Source: Altibacter sp.
Lineage (GTDB): Bacteria; Bacteroidota; Bacteroidia; Flavobacteriales; Flavobacteriaceae
Assembly: GCF_019913785.1 (NCBI RefSeq)
Contig: NZ_JAIOHK010000021.1
Coordinates: forward strand, 1 to 64,000
Reading direction: 5' to 3'
Length of the DNA: 64,000 nt
The notes beneath the pieces were generated by a model that was given only the letters and a program-made list of their open reading frames with translations, searched no databases and was not told the origin of the DNA. The number at the start of each line of letters is the position of its first letter. Position 1 is the first letter of the stretch. Positions 61,204 to 64,000 of this stretch are shown in pieces. Made by a program: the position numbers and the translations under genes.

Positions 61204-62114
61204 GAGCGTTGGTAATTTCGGGAGGAGGAAGTAAAGGGGCTTTTGCAGGCGGAGTCGCGCAATACCTTATTGAGGAAAAATTTCGCAAGTACGATATATT
61301 AGTGGGCACCTCTACCGGTAGCCTCATGATCTCACATTTGGCGCTGAACAAGATCGAAAAGATCAAAGAGGTATATACGTCTGTGAGTCAGAATAGTATC
61401 TTCAGCATTCGCCCTTTCGTTATAAAAAAGACAAAGTATGGAGGAAAAGAGATTGCCATTGATCATTTTGGGGTGTTACGAAACTTTTTACGCGGCAGTA
61501 AGACCTTTGGTGAGAGTTATAACCTACGGAAATTGATAGAAAACACCTTAACGCAAACCGAATTCAATGAATTAAAATCTAGCCTGAAAGACGTAGTAGT
61601 CACTGTTTCTAATCTTTCATTGAATCAGGTAGAATACAAATCGATCAAAGATTTTGAATACCAAGATTTCTTAGACTGGATCTGGATCTCCTGTAATTAT
61701 ATTCCGTTTATGAGTTTGGTGAAAAAGGAAGGCTGTGAATATGCCGACGGTGGATTTGGTAGTATGGTGCCAATCGAAGAGGCTATTAACAGAGGTGCGA
61801 CCACTGTAGATGTGATCATTCTTGAAACCGAAGTAACCTACTACAACCGATTGCCCTCAAAAAATGTTTTTTCTTTGCTAACCAATATGCATGCGTATAT
61901 GCTTGACCGTGTAGAAAAGCAAAATATTAGAATAGGTAAATTTGTTGCGGGAAATCACGATGCCATTATCAATTTTTATTATACGCCTACCGTGCTAACG
62001 ACAAACTCTTTGATTTTCGACAAAACAATGATGGCAAAATGGTGGGAAAGTGGCTATCAATACGCAAAACAGAAGAACACGGATCTCAACGAGATAAAAG
62101 CCCAGGAAACTTAA
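61200..62114 (+). CDS. Patatin-like phospholipase
   Basis: A 304-residue acyl hydrolase with GGGSKGAFAGG (oxyanion hole), nucleophile elbow GTSTGS (Ser-40 region) and the DGG of YADGGFG as the Asp of the Ser-Asp dyad. Such proteins hydrolyse phospholipids or other acyl esters. It starts 4 nt inside the end of the M1 gene, and its stop overlaps the stop of the convergent small membrane protein gene (62111). Confidence 0.88.
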   Translation: MRALVISGGGSKGAFAGGVAQYLIEEKFRKYDILVGTSTGSLMISHLALNKIEKIKEVYTSVSQNSIFSIRPFVIKKTKYGGKEIAIDHFGVLRNFLRGSKTFGESYNLRKLIENTLTQTEFNELKSSLKDVVVTVSNLSLNQVEYKSIKDFEYQDFLDWIWISCNYIPFMSLVKKEGCEYADGGFGSMVPIEEAINRGATTVDVIILETEVTYYNRLPSKNVFSLLTNMHAYMLDRVEKQNIRIGKFVAGNHDAIINFYYTPTVLTTNSLIFDKTMMAKWWESGYQYAKQKNTDLNEIKAQET

Positions 62115-62635
62115 TACAGTTCGCTCACTTCTTTCTTGACGTAGAGCAGTGCTTTTTGGGAGGGAGTCACTTCTTCCATAAAATTACGCAGTAACCATTC
62201 CCGTAAATGATCGGCCGTTTTATTTTTTTCATGCATAGCCGCTTGTCGAATTACATGGATGGTGGCATTTTTAGCGGCGTTTACCAAATTCCAGCACTCC
62301 GGCGTTAGATAGATCTGTTGCGTAAGATTATGTTCAAATTCCTGTTCAATATTTTTAATAAGTAAGGCTTCATACTTTTCCACTTCATCGGCAAATGGTT
62401 TTACCCGGATCAATAATTTATTGGGATCCATACGCTCTAAGAACAGCGTTATTCTTTCGTAGGCCTGTAATCGCAAGGGGAGTATTTTATTCTGTGCTTC
62501 CTTTTGAATTAGGTAGCGACGCCGTCCTTCTTCGTTGGCGGTATGTCCCTTAAAAAAATAGTAGGCAATTACGGCTACTACAATCGCGGGTAAAAGATAG
62601 GCTACATAGCTGAGGATTTGTGTTGCTTCTTCCAT
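62111..62635 (-). CDS. Small membrane-anchored protein of unknown function
   Basis: A 174-residue protein with one N-terminal membrane segment (about 8-28, ILSYVAYLLPAIVVAVIAYYF) and a helical cytoplasmic-type tail (QAYERITLFLERMDPNKLLIRV, HLREWLLRNFMEEVTPSQKALLYVKKEV). Conserved in flavobacteria to my recognition, but no function is known. It overlaps the convergent patatin gene by 4 nt. Confidence 0.72.
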   Translation of the reverse strand: MEEATQILSYVAYLLPAIVVAVIAYYFFKGHTANEEGRRRYLIQKEAQNKILPLRLQAYERITLFLERMDPNKLLIRVKPFADEVEKYEALLIKNIEQEFEHNLTQQIYLTPECWNLVNAAKNATIHVIRQAAMHEKNKTADHLREWLLRNFMEEVTPSQKALLYVKKEVSELY

Positions 62636-62677
62636 AAGTTTTAGTAACGAATTTCTAAAATAAGTATTGCTTATTAA

Positions 62678-64000
62678 TTACGATAATTCTTTTTCTATTG
62701 TACGGTTACCGCCCAAATAGGGACAATCATGCAATGACTGCATCCCATCAAAGGGTACAACGGCCTTATTGTAAAGATACGTTCTATCCAGTTCTTTGGA
62801 CAAATGGTGATCATCTACGTTCATGTCCACATCGTTCATTCTAAACTGGCAGGGATGTTCGTAACCTGCCGCATGGGTGATTTCTATGAGTTCTTTTCGG
62901 AAGGTTCTAAAATATTGAGCCAGGCGTTCCGATTTTAATGGTACGTTAATACCATTTTGCAACCATTTATTTTGTGTAGCCACCCCACTGGGGCACCGAT
63001 TGGTATGACAAATCTGAGCTTGTATACAACCAATACTCATCATAGCCTCTCTCGCTACGTTGATACAGTCTGCGCCCATGGCAAAGGCCATAACAGCTTT
63101 GGCCGGAAAGCCTAATTTTCCACTGCCAATAAAGACAATTCGCTGAGTTAGCCCTTTTTTCTGAAACAATTTATACAAGTCACTAAACCCATATACCCAA
63201 GGTAGCGAAACGTGATCGGCGAAACTCGGCGGGGCTGCGCCTGTACCACCTTCTCCGCCGTCTACCGTGATAAAATCGGGGCCTTTACCTGTTGCCACCA
63301 TGATGTCTGCGAGCTCTTCCCATTCATCGAGTTTTCCAATAGCAGCTTTTACGCCTACAGGTAACCCGGTCATATCGGCAATGGCTTCAATAAAATCCAT
63401 TAGCTCAGGAACATTAGAAAAAGCAGTGTGATTGGGAGGTGAAAGCACATCTTTTCCAACGGCTACACCTCGAATTTTCGCAATTTCTTTAGAGATTTTT
63501 GCCCCGGGTAATACGCCTCCTTTTCCGGGTTTTGCCCCCTGAGAAAGTTTTACCTCAATCGCTTTTATGTAGGGATGGTCATTTACTAATTCGACCAACT
63601 TATCCATTGAGAAATTTCCGTCCTCGTCCCGCACACCGAAATAACCCGTTCCAAAATGAAAGACCACATCGCCACCGTTACAATGATAAGGAGAAAGGCC
63701 TCCTTCGCCCGTATTGTGATAAGCTCCGGCCAATTTCACTCCTTTGTTAAGTGATTCTATTGCTTTTGCTGAAAGCGAACCAAAACTCATCGCGGAAACA
63801 TTGATCACCGAAGCCGGCCGATACGGCTTCCTCCGTTTGTTGAATTCTCCCATGACCTTTGCGCAAGGAAGAAAATATTTATCTAAGGCGTTAGGGTGGT
63901 CTTTGGCCACCTTATATGGCATCATGGCATTGTTGATAAAGATATGATGGTGCGCGTAAATATCTCTGTCGGTACCAAAACCCTCGTAATTGTTTTCTTT
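62678..64000 (-). CDS. FMN-binding glutamate synthase family protein (5'-truncated)
   Basis: The last 440 residues of a larger protein: the frame is open to the right edge and runs upstream as NNYEGFGTDRDIYAHHHIFIN, so the first in-frame ATG (63925) is not the true start. It has NVSAMSFGSLSAKAIESLNKG, HNTGEGGLSPYH, GQGAKPGKGG-type glutamate synthase loop (EVKLSQGAKPGKGGVLPG), DGGEGGTGAAP, and the cluster cysteines CIQAQICHTNRCPSG for a 3Fe-4S centre. It resembles the synthase domain of GltB without the amidotransferase; the natural substrate is uncertain. About 60-100 residues are probably missing. Confidence 0.88.
   Translation of the reverse strand, partial: KENNYEGFGTDRDIYAHHHIFINNAMMPYKVAKDHPNALDKYFLPCAKVMGEFNKRRKPYRPASVINVSAMSFGSLSAKAIESLNKGVKLAGAYHNTGEGGLSPYHCNGGDVVFHFGTGYFGVRDEDGNFSMDKLVELVNDHPYIKAIEVKLSQGAKPGKGGVLPGAKISKEIAKIRGVAVGKDVLSPPNHTAFSNVPELMDFIEAIADMTGLPVGVKAAIGKLDEWEELADIMVATGKGPDFITVDGGEGGTGAAPPSFADHVSLPWVYGFSDLYKLFQKKGLTQRIVFIGSGKLGFPAKAVMAFAMGADCINVAREAMMSIGCIQAQICHTNRCPSGVATQNKWLQNGINVPLKSERLAQYFRTFRKELIEITHAAGYEHPCQFRMNDVDMNVDDHHLSKELDRTYLYNKAVVPFDGMQSLHDCPYLGGNRTIEKELS

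Overview
The window reads as chromosomal DNA from a marine-type member of the Flavobacteriaceae (Bacteroidota). Four things point there. Three proteins carry type IX secretion (T9SS) C-terminal sorting domains. Many genes have the Bacteroidota sigma-A promoter pattern TTTG/TTG - about 19-21 nt - TAnnTTTG close to the start codon. There is an AraC-tailed hybrid two-component protein of the HTCS type. Most of the families are ones common in flavobacteria (YbbR-coaE, DUF4919, DUF5686, YtxJ, PNGase F-like). The DNA is AT-rich, coding density is high, and I saw no insertion sequence, prophage block, CRISPR array, rRNA or recognisable tRNA.

Layout. 1-5.2 kb, plus strand: tail of a T9SS cargo protein, a glycosyltransferase, YbbR-like protein, coaE (TTG start) and a sensor kinase/response regulator pair. 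5.2-12.3 kb, minus strand: a tightly packed seven-gene run (Gfo/Idh/MocA oxidoreductase, 3-hydroxyacyl-CoA dehydrogenase, DUF1015, YggS, exonuclease-GIY-YIG fusion, voltage-gated K+ channel, miaA), with pcm divergent from it. 13-22.9 kb, minus strand: small or uncharacterised proteins, a sulfotransferase, a DUF5686 outer-membrane protein, smpB, an M23-like protein, a histidine-phosphatase lipoprotein, a 36-residue membrane microprotein and a redoxin-cytochrome-Cu monooxygenase fusion. 23-24.4 kb: a T9SS Ig-like protein. 24.4-27 kb: clpB.

27.1-31.9 kb is the most distinctive part. A TPR-sensor hybrid kinase with REC and AraC domains is transcribed divergently from a surface protein with 21 tandem 17-residue repeats and a C-terminal S74 self-cleaving chaperone domain. 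Between their promoters lie two perfect 14-bp direct repeats exactly 21 bp apart, a plausible binding site for the regulator. 32-43 kb: bacilliredoxin YtxJ, a lipoprotein, fumarylacetoacetase divergent from glyA, an acetyltransferase, a T9SS FG-GAP/ASPIC protein, an NTF2-like lipoprotein, a cold-shock protein, a beta-helix lipoprotein and a glutaminyl cyclase. 43.1 kb: the small SRP RNA with its own promoter. 43.3-52 kb: a short-chain dehydrogenase, transaldolase, a thioredoxin-fold lipoprotein without a CXXC motif, an ABC-F ATPase, a FAS1-domain protein and pheT. 52-64 kb: a TlpA-like lipoprotein, an intradiol-dioxygenase-like lipoprotein, GNAT, PAP2 phosphatase, recG, a PNGase F-type lipoprotein with an N-terminal Hydin-like domain, an M1 aminopeptidase overlapping a patatin phospholipase, a small membrane protein, and a 5'-truncated FMN-binding glutamate-synthase-family gene running off the right edge.

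Most of the window is housekeeping and envelope biology typical of the family. The strongest candidate for a little-described functional unit is the sensor-kinase/S74-repeat-protein pair with its intergenic direct repeats. Functions are assigned by recognising motifs by eye; no database search was run.
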